From Thermoplasmata archaeon (GTDB taxonomy: Archaea > Thermoplasmatota > DTKX01 > JAHFTX01), in contig JAHFTX010000007.1 of assembly GCA_023265395.1 (NCBI GenBank), forward strand, positions 1 through 64,000: 64,000 nt of DNA. Direction: 5' to 3'. Positions 16,226 to 24,984 of the stretch are shown piece by piece. The notes below the pieces were generated by a model. That model was given only the letters and a program-made list of their open reading frames with translations. It did not search any database and was not told the origin of the DNA. A program made the translations under genes and the position numbers. Positions within the stretch are counted from its first letter, which is position 1. Every line of letters starts with the position of its first letter.

Positions 16226-16740
16226 TCCTTGACCACCGGCAGGTTGAGCATCCGCTCGCCCAGTCCCGCCTTCTCGACCTTGATGACCACCGGCTGTGGG
16301 CTGCCAATGACCTCCAGGTGCAGGTCGGAGAAGCCGACCATCCCCTTCGAGTCGGTCGTGCCGTGCACCTGCGACCCAGAACTGTCGGTGATGCTGTTGC
16401 CGCTGAGCGAGACCGTCGCGCCCTTGACACGGTCATTGGCACTGTCGGTGACGATGATCGTCAGCGTCGCCTCTTCGGTGGTGTAGCGATCGTCACCATC
16501 GGGGTCCTTGACCACCAGGCTCGTGGGCGTGATGACGACATCGCCCACACTCCGCGGCGTCTGCACCTGACTGAACAGCTGCAGCATCAAGGCGGCCCCG
16601 ACCACCCCAAAGATCGCCAGGATCATCAGGTAGAGGGGGAAGCCCTCGATGGCAGCCTCCTCTTGCCGCTGGCCTTTGGGTCGTCGTCGGGTCCTTCCGG
16701 TCGGTTGGCGCTCATGGACTCTGCTCTGAAGAATGCGCAC
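16222..16740 (-). CDS. Pilin-like or membrane-anchored Ig-domain protein
   Basis: About 172 residues from GTG 16740. A basic lead (TGRTRRRPKGQRQEEAA) precedes one hydrophobic helix, IEGFPLYLMILAIFGVVGAALML, and then an outer domain with the segments TPTSLVVKDPDGDD, TLTIIVTDSANDRVKGATVSLSG and GMVGFSDLHLEV, typical of an Ig-like or carboxypeptidase-regulatory-like beta sandwich. The ATG at 16715 is in another frame; the open frame further upstream enters intergenic sequence, so GTG is the best start, with TATA-like ATATT about 40 bases before it. Coupled to the next pilin-like gene. Confidence 0.6.
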   Translation of the reverse strand: MRILQSRVHERQPTGRTRRRPKGQRQEEAAIEGFPLYLMILAIFGVVGAALMLQLFSQVQTPRSVGDVVITPTSLVVKDPDGDDRYTTEEATLTIIVTDSANDRVKGATVSLSGNSITDSSGSQVHGTTDSKGMVGFSDLHLEVIGSPQPVVIKVEKAGLGERMLNLPVVKE

Positions 16741-16779
16741 GCATGCTCCCCCTATGGGCTTGGGCAAGCGGGGGCCAAA

Positions 16780-16788
16780 TATGAACCT
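16780..16788 (-). promoter_or_regulatory. TATA-like box for the pilin-like pair
   Basis: On the minus strand TTCATATTTGG lies 40-48 bases before GTG 16740. It sits just beyond the stop of the 1283-residue gene, so the pair can be transcribed independently. Confidence 0.35.
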
Positions 16789-16820
16789 TGGGGCGCCCCG
16801 ACGACGTCGGTGACGACACC

Positions 16821-19800
16821 CTAACGGACCCGGTAGGTCCCCTTGGCACCGCACGAGGGGCAGACCACCGGGACGGCGGTGGCACCGGCCTCGATCCCCA
16901 GGAGGATCCGTGTGGCGCACTTGGGGCAGTTGACCGCCTTCTTGGGTAGCCGTTGCCACTGGTCCTCGGAGACGTCATCGAGCTCGCCTGCTGCGGAGCG
17001 ACCGGTGCGCTGGGGCAGGTCGGGAAGGGGCTCCTCGACCTCTTGGACCGCTGCTGCCCCAGCAGGAGCGCCCTTGGACGATGCGGTTTTGGGGCCGACG
17101 GTCTTGCGCGAGCCCTTGCGCACCCCGATCTCGGTCTCGTCGGCGGACTCCTCGGCGCCCGTGCCGGTGGACCGAGAAAGCGTCGCGGTCTTGAAGCGGC
17201 CCTGCAGGCCACAGGCAGTGCAGTGGAGGATGCTCACTCCCCCCTTGGGGGTGACGCTCGTCCGCGCCCCGCAGCGCGGACAGGTGACCTCGACATGGTC
17301 GAGCATCTCCCCACGAGCGATGGCGGCGTGGGTGGCCTCGGTCTCCGCACTGAGCTCGACGCTCTGGTCCCCGCCGCGCAACCGGTCATGGGCCCGTGCG
17401 ATCCCGGCGTAGTACCCCGTGCGGTCCTTCTGCTCTCGCATCGGCCCGCCACGGCCGCGGCTGGGGGGCGGCGCCTGCGTCCCCAGGTACGCGAGTTGCG
17501 GGGCGATCTGTGGCAGCTCCTCCCAGAGGATCCCCTCATCGTCGACATCGACCGCTGCCCCATCGGGATCCGTGGTACCCCACTGTGCCTTGCTGGCCGC
17601 GACCGCACCGGCATCCCAACGCAATGCCCCGCCGGCTGCCTCTGGGGCTACGTCGCTGCCATCATCGGTCCGAGGCGTGCGCTGCAGTTGGGCCTTTGCC
17701 GCCTTGCGCGCCGCAGCCCGCTGCGGGTGTTCCGTGGCGAAGGCCAGCTCCTCGCCATCGGGTCGCTCCTTCCTGCGGCGCCACAGCATCCATCCTGCCA
17801 CGGCGACCACGGCGAGGATGCCCAGCAGCGCCAAGGGCAGCAGGACGGCACCCAGTTGCACCGGGCCACCGGGGGTGCCGCCGTCGGTGCGTGCGGTGAT
17901 GGTCAAGGGGACCTCGATGCTGGCATTGACCCCTGCAGGGTCCTGGAGCGTGACGAGGAGCACGTGCGTGCCCACCGGGATGTCCGATCCGGCGACGAAG
18001 GTGCGATTCCAGGGTCGATCATCCCCGCGGGGGAGCAGCGGGCCCGTCGTGCCATCCTGCCGGCGCAGCGTCCACGTCAGCCCGAAGCGGTCGATGCGGT
18101 CGTCGTTGACCTGGAGGTTGATTCCCTCATCGGGGTCGATCACCTGGCCGCGGGCTTCGAGGTGCCACCGTTGGCCCTCCGTGACCGAGATCCCGCTGGC
18201 GTTGTTCACGACGCGGCTGATCTGGAGCTCGGTCGAACTGGCCCGCAGCCCGAGCAGTTGGGGCGGGACGTCGACATCGTGGATCGTGACGTTCCAATGG
18301 GTCGTCGCCGTGCCGCCATGGCCATCGGTGATGCGGGCGACGATCCGCAGGTGGGAGATGTTGCTCCCCTGGGCATTGGCCGAGTATGCCCCCACCGGGG
18401 CCAGCGCCAGGGAGAATCGGGTGCTCGATCCGGTGCGGTCGCGCAGGATGCGGTCCTGCGCATCATGCACCTCCCAGAGCACTTGGAGGGGATCCTCGTC
18501 TGCATCGACGATCTGCAGGTCGAACTGCAAGACCGTGCCCTGTGCACCGGGGATCCCACCGACGTTCTCCGCTGCATCGACGTCGATCGCCGTAGGGGTC
18601 TGGCTGGTGATCCGTGGCGCATCGTTGTCGGAGAGGACGTTGACTCCGACCGGCACGTCGACCTTCCGTCCGCTCTGGTCGGTCGCCTGCACGACCACCG
18701 ACGTCGAGCCCCACCAGTCAGCCACCGGGGCGAGGCTGAGGGTGCTGGCGCGCAGCGTGGCCTGCATCACGCTGGCGTTGAAACCGCGCAGTCGGAAGAT
18801 CAGGGAATCATTGGCAAGATAGCCTTCGGTGTCGAGGTCGGCGTCGAGGACAGCGGATCGCACATCGAGGTCGAGTGTGCCATCCTCGGGGATGTTGACC
18901 ACCACGGTGCCGTTCACGGCGGGGTCGTGGTTGCGGTGCGCCAATCTCACGATCAAGGAGAGGGTGGCGTTGGCGCCACTGTGGTCCGTCGCCCGCAGCT
19001 GGACGATCGCATCGTGTGCTGCAGGCACGCTCAGGTCAGGCACGCTCAGCGTCAACGAACCATTGGGGGCCAGCGTCGCCTCTAGCGGAGCCGTCGCGGT
19101 GACGTTGAAGAGCAGCACCTCTTCGGGGTCGGCAGGTTGGCCGGCATCGGTCAGCTCGAGGTCGGCGTCGCCAAAGAGGTCGGTCAGTCCCAAGGCGACG
19201 GTCGTGTCGTTGCCCTCCAGCTGTGCTCCGAGGCCCAGAGTGAAGCCTGGGTCGAGCAGCTGCGGTGCGTCGTTGCGGTTTCGTACATGCAGGATGAACG
19301 TCCAGACCGCCTCTGCGGGGTCTTCGGCGTCGTCACGCACGTGATAGAGGATGGTGTAGTCCCGCACGCTCTGCTGGGTGGGGGTCCAACGGATCGCGCC
19401 CTGGGCGTCGAGCCCCTGCTCGAAGTCGGGGTAGTCTGGGATCGCTGCGGCAGTGAAGTTGAGCACCTGTCCGACGGTCGCGACATCGGGGTCGATCGCG
19501 GTGAGGTTGAAGCCGTTCCCCAGCGTCGAAGAGACCCCCTCGAACACCTCGACCTCGCTGGGGAGCGCTCCTGGGCCAAGGGGCACCAGTGCAGGCCCGG
19601 TGTTCGCGAAGGGCAGGCAGGGCCCCTGCTTGAGGCGTCCGCCGTCGAGGCGATAGATCGTGCTGTTGGCGCACGGGGCGAACTGCAGTGGCCGAAGGTT
19701 GACATCGACCACGGAGACGTTGGAGGACTGGTTGGCACCGACCCAGATGGTGCGGCTCAGTTGGATGTCGCCGTCGACCTCCATGATGAAGGTCGGGTCA

Positions 19801-20672
19801 TACTCGACGCCAAAGGAGGTGACCGGTGCGATGTCGACGACGGTGGTCGTCAGGTCGTAGGTGCGGGTCTCACTGACGAACTCGTCGCTGGAGTTGAAGA
19901 AGGCGCCGCCGACGAACACGCTGCGGTTGAAGGTGGTCAAGGTCGTCTCGGTGGTGGGCCAGAAGGAGCTGTTCCCGAAGGGTTGCGTATCCCAGCTCGT
20001 CGGCCAGCGGCTCAGGGCGCCTTGGCTTGGGAGGATCTCCAGGCCATCGTCGGCCCAGTCGCTGAGGTTGAAGGTGGCGGTCCCCAGGAAGTCGATGTCG
20101 CGCAAATACCCGAAAGTGGCCGAGAACAGGTTGAGGTTGCTCTGCTGGAGGGTCTCCTGTCGCCGCGCCCCTACGGTGACCGCCCGGTAGCTCCCAGCCC
20201 CCTGGAAGGAGCCCAGCGGACAGGTGCCCGGGTTGCTGGTGGCACTGATCTCCATCCGCCAGCTGCCGTTGTCCCAGACGTCGGATGTCTCGTTGACCAC
20301 GTAGGTCCCCGCCGAATCGTCGACCACCTCGACCCAGGTCAGCGCATAGTAGGCCCCTGGGGTGTTGGTGATCTCGCCGGTGCACACGCCCCCGGCGATC
20401 GGGACGTGGGCGACGATGTAGGGGTCCGGAGGATCGGTGCCCAGGTAGAGCCACTGCGAGGAGTTGTCGTCGGCAATCCAGGTCGGGAGGGCGGCCTCCA
20501 GGGCACGCGGGCCACGTGCGAGGCTTCGCTGGGCTTGGACGTCAAGGACCCCTGTGACGGGCGCTGGGGAGCGCGAGGACTCCTGGAAGTCTCGGCCGAG
20601 GACCCCAAGGGCAGGAGCCAGCGGGGAGAGCAGCAGGATCACGAGTGCAACTGCCGCACTGCGGACTGCCAT
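16821..20672 (-). CDS. Giant cadherin-like surface protein with cytoplasmic zinc ribbons
   Basis: 1283 residues. A signal peptide (about 1-23) is followed by about 900 extracellular residues. From about residue 390 these contain consecutive dystroglycan-type cadherin-like repeats (for example FNLTAIDPDVATVGQVLNF, TFILHVRNRNDAPQLL, VNVLSDNDAPRI) and many N-glycosylation sequons. A transmembrane helix (VLLPLALLGILAVVAVAGWML, about 938-958) leads into a tail of about 320 residues. The tail ends in two zinc ribbons: CPRCGARTS...CTACG, and at the very end CPKCATRI...CPSCGAKG. An adhesion or sensing role is suggested by architecture alone. A TATA box lies 29 bases before the ATG. It reads toward the pilin-like genes, ending about 80 bases before their start. 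Confidence 0.8.
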   Translation of the reverse strand: MAVRSAAVALVILLLSPLAPALGVLGRDFQESSRSPAPVTGVLDVQAQRSLARGPRALEAALPTWIADDNSSQWLYLGTDPPDPYIVAHVPIAGGVCTGEITNTPGAYYALTWVEVVDDSAGTYVVNETSDVWDNGSWRMEISATSNPGTCPLGSFQGAGSYRAVTVGARRQETLQQSNLNLFSATFGYLRDIDFLGTATFNLSDWADDGLEILPSQGALSRWPTSWDTQPFGNSSFWPTTETTLTTFNRSVFVGGAFFNSSDEFVSETRTYDLTTTVVDIAPVTSFGVEYDPTFIMEVDGDIQLSRTIWVGANQSSNVSVVDVNLRPLQFAPCANSTIYRLDGGRLKQGPCLPFANTGPALVPLGPGALPSEVEVFEGVSSTLGNGFNLTAIDPDVATVGQVLNFTAAAIPDYPDFEQGLDAQGAIRWTPTQQSVRDYTILYHVRDDAEDPAEAVWTFILHVRNRNDAPQLLDPGFTLGLGAQLEGNDTTVALGLTDLFGDADLELTDAGQPADPEEVLLFNVTATAPLEATLAPNGSLTLSVPDLSVPAAHDAIVQLRATDHSGANATLSLIVRLAHRNHDPAVNGTVVVNIPEDGTLDLDVRSAVLDADLDTEGYLANDSLIFRLRGFNASVMQATLRASTLSLAPVADWWGSTSVVVQATDQSGRKVDVPVGVNVLSDNDAPRITSQTPTAIDVDAAENVGGIPGAQGTVLQFDLQIVDADEDPLQVLWEVHDAQDRILRDRTGSSTRFSLALAPVGAYSANAQGSNISHLRIVARITDGHGGTATTHWNVTIHDVDVPPQLLGLRASSTELQISRVVNNASGISVTEGQRWHLEARGQVIDPDEGINLQVNDDRIDRFGLTWTLRRQDGTTGPLLPRGDDRPWNRTFVAGSDIPVGTHVLLVTLQDPAGVNASIEVPLTITARTDGGTPGGPVQLGAVLLPLALLGILAVVAVAGWMLWRRRKERPDGEELAFATEHPQRAAARKAAKAQLQRTPRTDDGSDVAPEAAGGALRWDAGAVAASKAQWGTTDPDGAAVDVDDEGILWEELPQIAPQLAYLGTQAPPPSRGRGGPMREQKDRTGYYAGIARAHDRLRGGDQSVELSAETEATHAAIARGEMLDHVEVTCPRCGARTSVTPKGGVSILHCTACGLQGRFKTATLSRSTGTGAEESADETEIGVRKGSRKTVGPKTASSKGAPAGAAAVQEVEEPLPDLPQRTGRSAAGELDDVSEDQWQRLPKKAVNCPKCATRILLGIEAGATAVPVVCPSCGAKGTYRVR

Positions 20673-20696
20673 GGGTAGATGCTGCTCGCCTCGAAG

Positions 20697-20706
20697 CGCA
20701 TAAGCC
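20697..20706 (-). promoter_or_regulatory. TATA box for the cadherin-like surface protein
   Basis: GGCTTATGCG on the minus strand, centred about 29 bases before ATG 20672, fits an archaeal promoter with almost no leader. Confidence 0.45.
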
Positions 20707-20825
20707 TTCTGCGGCAGGAATCGAGGGATGGGCGATGGGGTGGGCAGAGCAGGGAGTGTCCCCGTGATCGGAGTACCGTCATCAATCCACCTGAGGTGGA
20801 GCGGAGTCTCGCTCCAGGTCGGATC

Positions 20826-22010
20826 CTACCGTTCGAGCACCATCGCCAGGGAGTCGCCGCCCCCGATGCACAGCGTCGCCAAGCCTCGGTGGGCGTGCTT
20901 GTCGACCATCGAGTGCAACAAGGTCACGACGATGCGCGCCCCCGAGCAGCCGATCGGGTGGCCCAGGGCGACCGCCCCGCCATGGATGTTGAACACCTCC
21001 CACGGGATTCCCAGCTCCTGCCGTACGCCGACCGAGGCGGTGGAGAAGGCCTCGTTGTGTTCGATGAGGTCGAAGTCATCGATGCGCAGGGAGGTGCGGG
21101 CGCAGAGCTTGCGCACGCACGGGATGGGCGCGAACATCACCTCCTCGGGTGGGACCGCCTGCTGGTCGTAGTCGACGATGGTCGCCAACGGGTCGATCCC
21201 GCGGCGGTGCGCACTAGCGCGGCTCATGAGCACCGTCGCCGCGGCGCCGTCGCTGATCTGCGAGGAGTTGCCGGCGGTCAGCACCCCATCGTCGGCGAAC
21301 GCCGGGCGCAGACGCGCCAAGGACTCGACGCTGGTGTCGGCGCGGATTCCCTCGTCATCGCTGACGGTGGTCAGCTTGCCTTTGCTGCCGGTGAGGTCGA
21401 CGGGGACGATCTCCTTGGAGAAGCGCCCCGAGGCGGTGGCCTTGGCGGCGAGGGTGTGGCTGCGCGCCGCAAAGTCGTCGACCTGCTCACGGCTGAGGTG
21501 CAGCCGCTTGGCCATCAACTCCCCCGCCGTCCCCATGATCACGTCGTTGTGGACGTCCCACAGGCCGTCGGTCACCAATGAATCGAGGATCTGGGCATGG
21601 CCCAAGCTCGCGCCCATGCGGGCCTGTGGCATCAGGTAGGGGGCCATGGTCATGTTCTCCATGCCCCCGGCGATGATGATGCGGCTGGGGTCCTCGCGGA
21701 TCGCCCGCACGCCTTGGATCATCGCCTCCATGCCCGAGCCGCAGACGCGGTTGATGGTGGTCGCACCGACGCTGGGCGGTATCCCCGCGAAGAGCGTCGC
21801 CTGCCGCGCCGGGGCCTGGTAGGTCCCTGCCTGCACCACATGGCCGATGTACGCCTCGGAGACTTCGCTCGGTCGGACCGCCGCGCGCTCGATCGCCGCG
21901 GCGATCGCAACTGCCGCAAGTCGAGGGGCAGGGGTCTGCTGGAACGCCCCCTTGAAGCGCCCGATGGGAGTGCGCACCGCGCTGGCGATGACGACCTCGG
22001 TGCCCGCCAT
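20826..22010 (-). CDS. Acetyl-CoA acetyltransferase (thiolase)
   Basis: 394 residues, the standard length of type II thiolases. The acyl-accepting Cys90 is in NRVCGSGMEA, the catalytic His351 in GGAVALGHPIGCSG, and the proton-shuttling Cys381 in CIGGGDS. It condenses or cleaves acetoacetyl-CoA-type substrates. Presence of all three catalytic residues separates it from the SCP2-like archaeal thiolases that need a DUF35 partner. It is the last gene of the leftward lysine cluster, seven bases after the membrane protein, but a link to lysine metabolism is not obvious. It could serve fatty-acid oxidation, polyester or mevalonate supply. Confidence 0.93.
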   Translation of the reverse strand: MAGTEVVIASAVRTPIGRFKGAFQQTPAPRLAAVAIAAAIERAAVRPSEVSEAYIGHVVQAGTYQAPARQATLFAGIPPSVGATTINRVCGSGMEAMIQGVRAIREDPSRIIIAGGMENMTMAPYLMPQARMGASLGHAQILDSLVTDGLWDVHNDVIMGTAGELMAKRLHLSREQVDDFAARSHTLAAKATASGRFSKEIVPVDLTGSKGKLTTVSDDEGIRADTSVESLARLRPAFADDGVLTAGNSSQISDGAAATVLMSRASAHRRGIDPLATIVDYDQQAVPPEEVMFAPIPCVRKLCARTSLRIDDFDLIEHNEAFSTASVGVRQELGIPWEVFNIHGGAVALGHPIGCSGARIVVTLLHSMVDKHAHRGLATLCIGGGDSLAMVLER

Positions 22011-22017
22011 CGCGTCG

Positions 22018-22557
22018 CTACGCCGGCGGGAGGTATTTCGGGCTTGCGGTCACGTCGTGGTCGTACGTGGAAACCTCGATGTGCCGTCCGAGGAACTCCT
22101 CGAGTGCTGGCAGCGCGTGCCGAAGGACGTGCATGCGGAACACCCGGCCATCGTCGATGGTCAGGCGCACGGGGACCGTCGGTTCGCTCGGAAGGTCGAC
22201 CCCACGCTGCGCCGAGACGATATGCTCCGCAGCGATCGGGGCGAAGCGCTCGGGTGGGAAGAGGCGACGATCCGTCGGCGGCAGGAGTCCAGCGGCGGTG
22301 ATCCCTGCTTGGTCGCCCGTCATCGACAGGAAGATCCCCGCCCCGATGGGCGAGGCCATGCCGATGCCGAGGATCAGGATGATCATCAGGCCGTGGGGGG
22401 GGACGATCGGGATCTGTGCGTAGAGGGCGCCGATGAGGATCGCAAGCCCAGCCGAGATCCCCAGCAGCGTCAGCACCAGCGGCAGGATGATCGACCGCTG
22501 GACCGCGACCCAGTCATCCTCCAGAGACGTCAAGACCCGATGTTCCACGTCATCCAC
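22018..22557 (-). CDS. Two-helix membrane protein, unknown
   Basis: 179 residues with two adjacent transmembrane helices (about 22-46 and 56-78) and a cytoplasmic C-terminal domain of about 100 residues containing PPERFAPIAAEHIV and VPVRLTIDDGRVFRMHVLRHALPALEEFL. I do not recognise a family. It lies seven bases upstream of the thiolase gene and 69 bases after lysK, on the same strand, so it is probably on the same transcript as one or both. Confidence 0.65.
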   Translation of the reverse strand: MDDVEHRVLTSLEDDWVAVQRSIILPLVLTLLGISAGLAILIGALYAQIPIVPPHGLMIILILGIGMASPIGAGIFLSMTGDQAGITAAGLLPPTDRRLFPPERFAPIAAEHIVSAQRGVDLPSEPTVPVRLTIDDGRVFRMHVLRHALPALEEFLGRHIEVSTYDHDVTASPKYLPPA

Positions 22558-22626
22558 CGGATGGTGTTGAGGGTCGCAGCCCTTGAGCGCTACGCCCGAC
22601 GACGGTGGATGTGCGCAGGGTGTGGC

Positions 22627-23742
22627 TCAGGGGCGTGCACGACCTTGGCCGCTCTCCCGCTGCGCCAGTTGCAGCAGCACGCGGGTGAGCACGCGTGCAC
22701 CCATGGTCAGCTCCGGGATGGTGGTGTGCTCCGTGGGCGTGTGGTCGAGGTGGCTGTCCCCCGGCCCATAGGCGACCATCGGTACGGCCCACCGCGGAGA
22801 GAGGATGTTGAGGTCGGCCGTCCCGGTCTTCTTCTTGAACGTGGGGGTCCCCCCCTCGGCGCGGATCGCAGCGAGGAACGCCCGCACCAGGGGGGTGTTC
22901 TTCTCGACGACCACTGGCTCCTCCCATCCCTCCCAGCGTACCTCACCGCCCAGGCCGTAGCGTGCGACGAAGGTCTGGAGCTTCAGCACGTCGAAGCCCG
23001 GGGGGATGCGGAAGTCGACCCGCAGCGTCGCCTCCATGCCCATGCCATCATCGACGCTCTGCAGTGACAGCGGGCGCATCTGCAGGCTCGTAAAGGCACT
23101 GTCGGGCACCGTGTGCTCGCTATGGAACGCCAGCAGGCGGTTCCAGAATGTCAAGGTGTCATCGAGGGCGTTACTTGCCTCCCCGTTGCTGCTGTGGGCC
23201 GAATCGGTGCGACGGGTGTAGGTGAGCTTGATCGTCCCCTTGTAGCCCAGCGTGACCGCGGCCGACCCCGAGGGTTCGCCGACGATGGCGTAGTGCGGGT
23301 GATAGTGGGGCGCAGCGAAGCGCGCACCGTGGGAGGGCCCCTCCTCGTCCTTGCAGCCGATCAGGTGGACCTGCAGCCGCGGCTCGACGCTGACCGCTGC
23401 GACCGCTGCAGCGCAGAACGCCGCGAAGGGTCCCTTGGCGTCGACGGCGCCCCGGCCGAAGAGCCGATCGCCGTCGCGGCGCACAGGGACCTGACCGCGG
23501 ACCGTGTCGATGTGACCCACCAGGGCGACCTGCACCGGTCCTTGGCCCACCGTCGCGACGAGGTTCCCGATGTCATCGGTGCTCGGGTGGATGCTCCAGG
23601 AGGGCAGCGCTGCACGCAGCTGCTCGACCACCGGGCCGATCTCGCCGGTAGGGCTGTACGCCGTGAGCATCCCCTCGAGCAACACATCGAGCGAGGGTTG
23701 GAGTGTCGACAACGCCTGCAGCGCCTGCTCGGTGGGGGCCAT
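22627..23742 (-). CDS. lysK: [LysW]-lysine (or ornithine) hydrolase
   Basis: 371 residues, M20/ArgE-type metallopeptidase. It releases lysine from the LysW carrier at the last step of the pathway (ornithine in the arginine branch). Metal-site segments are VALVGHIDTVRG, RGAVDAKGPFAA and GCKDEEGPSHGAR, and the C-terminal ligand region is HTPTEHTTI. Length and the KKKTGTADLNIL segment fit LysK rather than general deacetylases. It starts three bases after the lysJ stop, in a tightly packed operon. Confidence 0.92.
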   Translation of the reverse strand: MAPTEQALQALSTLQPSLDVLLEGMLTAYSPTGEIGPVVEQLRAALPSWSIHPSTDDIGNLVATVGQGPVQVALVGHIDTVRGQVPVRRDGDRLFGRGAVDAKGPFAAFCAAAVAAVSVEPRLQVHLIGCKDEEGPSHGARFAAPHYHPHYAIVGEPSGSAAVTLGYKGTIKLTYTRRTDSAHSSNGEASNALDDTLTFWNRLLAFHSEHTVPDSAFTSLQMRPLSLQSVDDGMGMEATLRVDFRIPPGFDVLKLQTFVARYGLGGEVRWEGWEEPVVVEKNTPLVRAFLAAIRAEGGTPTFKKKTGTADLNILSPRWAVPMVAYGPGDSHLDHTPTEHTTIPELTMGARVLTRVLLQLAQRESGQGRARP

Positions 23743-23745
23743 GGC

Positions 23746-24984
23746 CTACCCCTCGGCGTCGCCACCGCTCTCGGAGACCTCGCTGCGCAGCACGCGCTCG
23801 AGGGCGCCGATCGCCTCGTCGAGCTGCTCACGGCTGATCACCAGTGGCGGGAGGAACCGGATGACGGTGGCCCCTGCGGGCAGCGCGATGATCCCCGCCC
23901 CGACCAACGCATTGAGGTAGGGACTGCACTTCTTGCGCAGCTCCAGGGCACACATCAGGCCCATGCCCCGCCCCTCCCGGCCGATGGGGAGCTCGTCGGC
24001 GAGGCGCCGCAGCGAGAAGAGCAGATGGGCACCCTCATGGGCGGCATGCTCGATCAGATGGTCGTGCTCGAGGACGTCGAGCACCGCAAGGGCTGCCGCC
24101 GCCGTCAGCGGGTTGCCGCTGAAGGTCGAGCCGTGGCCCGTCTTGGGCATCGCGGCAGCGACCTGTTCGGTCATCATCAGGGCCCCCATGGGCAGCCCCC
24201 CGGCGATCGACTTCGAGAGGCTGAGCAGGTCTGGGGAGACCTTGGCGTGCTCGCAGGCCCACATCCGTCCGGTGCGCCCCAGCCCGCACTGCACCTCGTC
24301 GAAGGCGAGCAAGGCCCCGTGGTCGATACACAGGTCCCGGGCGGTGCGCAAGTACTCCGCGGAAGCGACGTGGATCCCGCCCTCGCCCTGCAACGGCTCG
24401 AGGATCACCAGCGCCGTCTCCTTCGAGACCGCCCCCTTGAGCGCCTCGGGGTCGTCATAGGTGACGTGGGTGACCTTGGGGATGAGGTCCCTGACCACCG
24501 AGCGGTACTTGGGGTTGAAGGTCAGCCCTAGCGCGGCCAGGGTTCGGCCATGGTAGCTGCGCTTGGCGGCGACCAATCCGGTGCGGCCCGTCGCTGCGAC
24601 GGCGAACTTTACGGCGGCCTCGTTGGCCTCGGCGCCGCTGTTGCAGGGGAAGGCCCGCACCAACCCCGAGCCGGCGGGCATGGTGGAGGCCAGGCGCTGC
24701 AGCATCAGCGCCCGCTGGTCGTTGAGGAAGGTCGGGGAGACGTAGATCAGCCGCTGCGCCTGCTGGGTGATCGCCGCGACGACCTTGGGGTGGCAGTGGC
24801 CGACATTGGCGACACCGTAGTTGGCCCCCATGTCCAGGTAGGCACGGCCCTTCTCGTCCCACAGGACCGCTCCAAGGCCGCGGACGATCAGCAGGTCGCG
24901 CTGCGGGTAGACCCCGCTGCCGAAGCGCTGCTCGAGGTGCCGCACCTGGTCCAAGCTCAACGGCTGCCCCTCCGGTGCGTTCAA
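23746..24984 (-). CDS. lysJ: [LysW]-aminoadipate semialdehyde aminotransferase
   Basis: 412 residues, class III PLP aminotransferase of the ArgD/LysJ group. It transfers an amino group from glutamate to LysW-bound aminoadipate semialdehyde, or to the glutamate semialdehyde form in ornithine synthesis. Visible motifs are the cofactor Asp in LLAFDEVQCGLGRTG and the PLP lysine near residue 255 in SLSKSIAGGLPMGA; the phosphate-binding region is NSGAEANEAAVK. It overlaps the end of lysZ by four bases, indicating translational coupling. Confidence 0.93.
   Translation of the reverse strand: MNAPEGQPLSLDQVRHLEQRFGSGVYPQRDLLIVRGLGAVLWDEKGRAYLDMGANYGVANVGHCHPKVVAAITQQAQRLIYVSPTFLNDQRALMLQRLASTMPAGSGLVRAFPCNSGAEANEAAVKFAVAATGRTGLVAAKRSYHGRTLAALGLTFNPKYRSVVRDLIPKVTHVTYDDPEALKGAVSKETALVILEPLQGEGGIHVASAEYLRTARDLCIDHGALLAFDEVQCGLGRTGRMWACEHAKVSPDLLSLSKSIAGGLPMGALMMTEQVAAAMPKTGHGSTFSGNPLTAAAALAVLDVLEHDHLIEHAAHEGAHLLFSLRRLADELPIGREGRGMGLMCALELRKKCSPYLNALVGAGIIALPAGATVIRFLPPLVISREQLDEAIGALERVLRSEVSESGGDAEG

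Noticed and set aside
16953-19085. A 710-codon plus-strand open frame
   Set aside because: It is the complement of the cadherin-like gene, whose signal peptide, membrane helix and zinc ribbons are clear; the plus-strand product has no recognisable domain.
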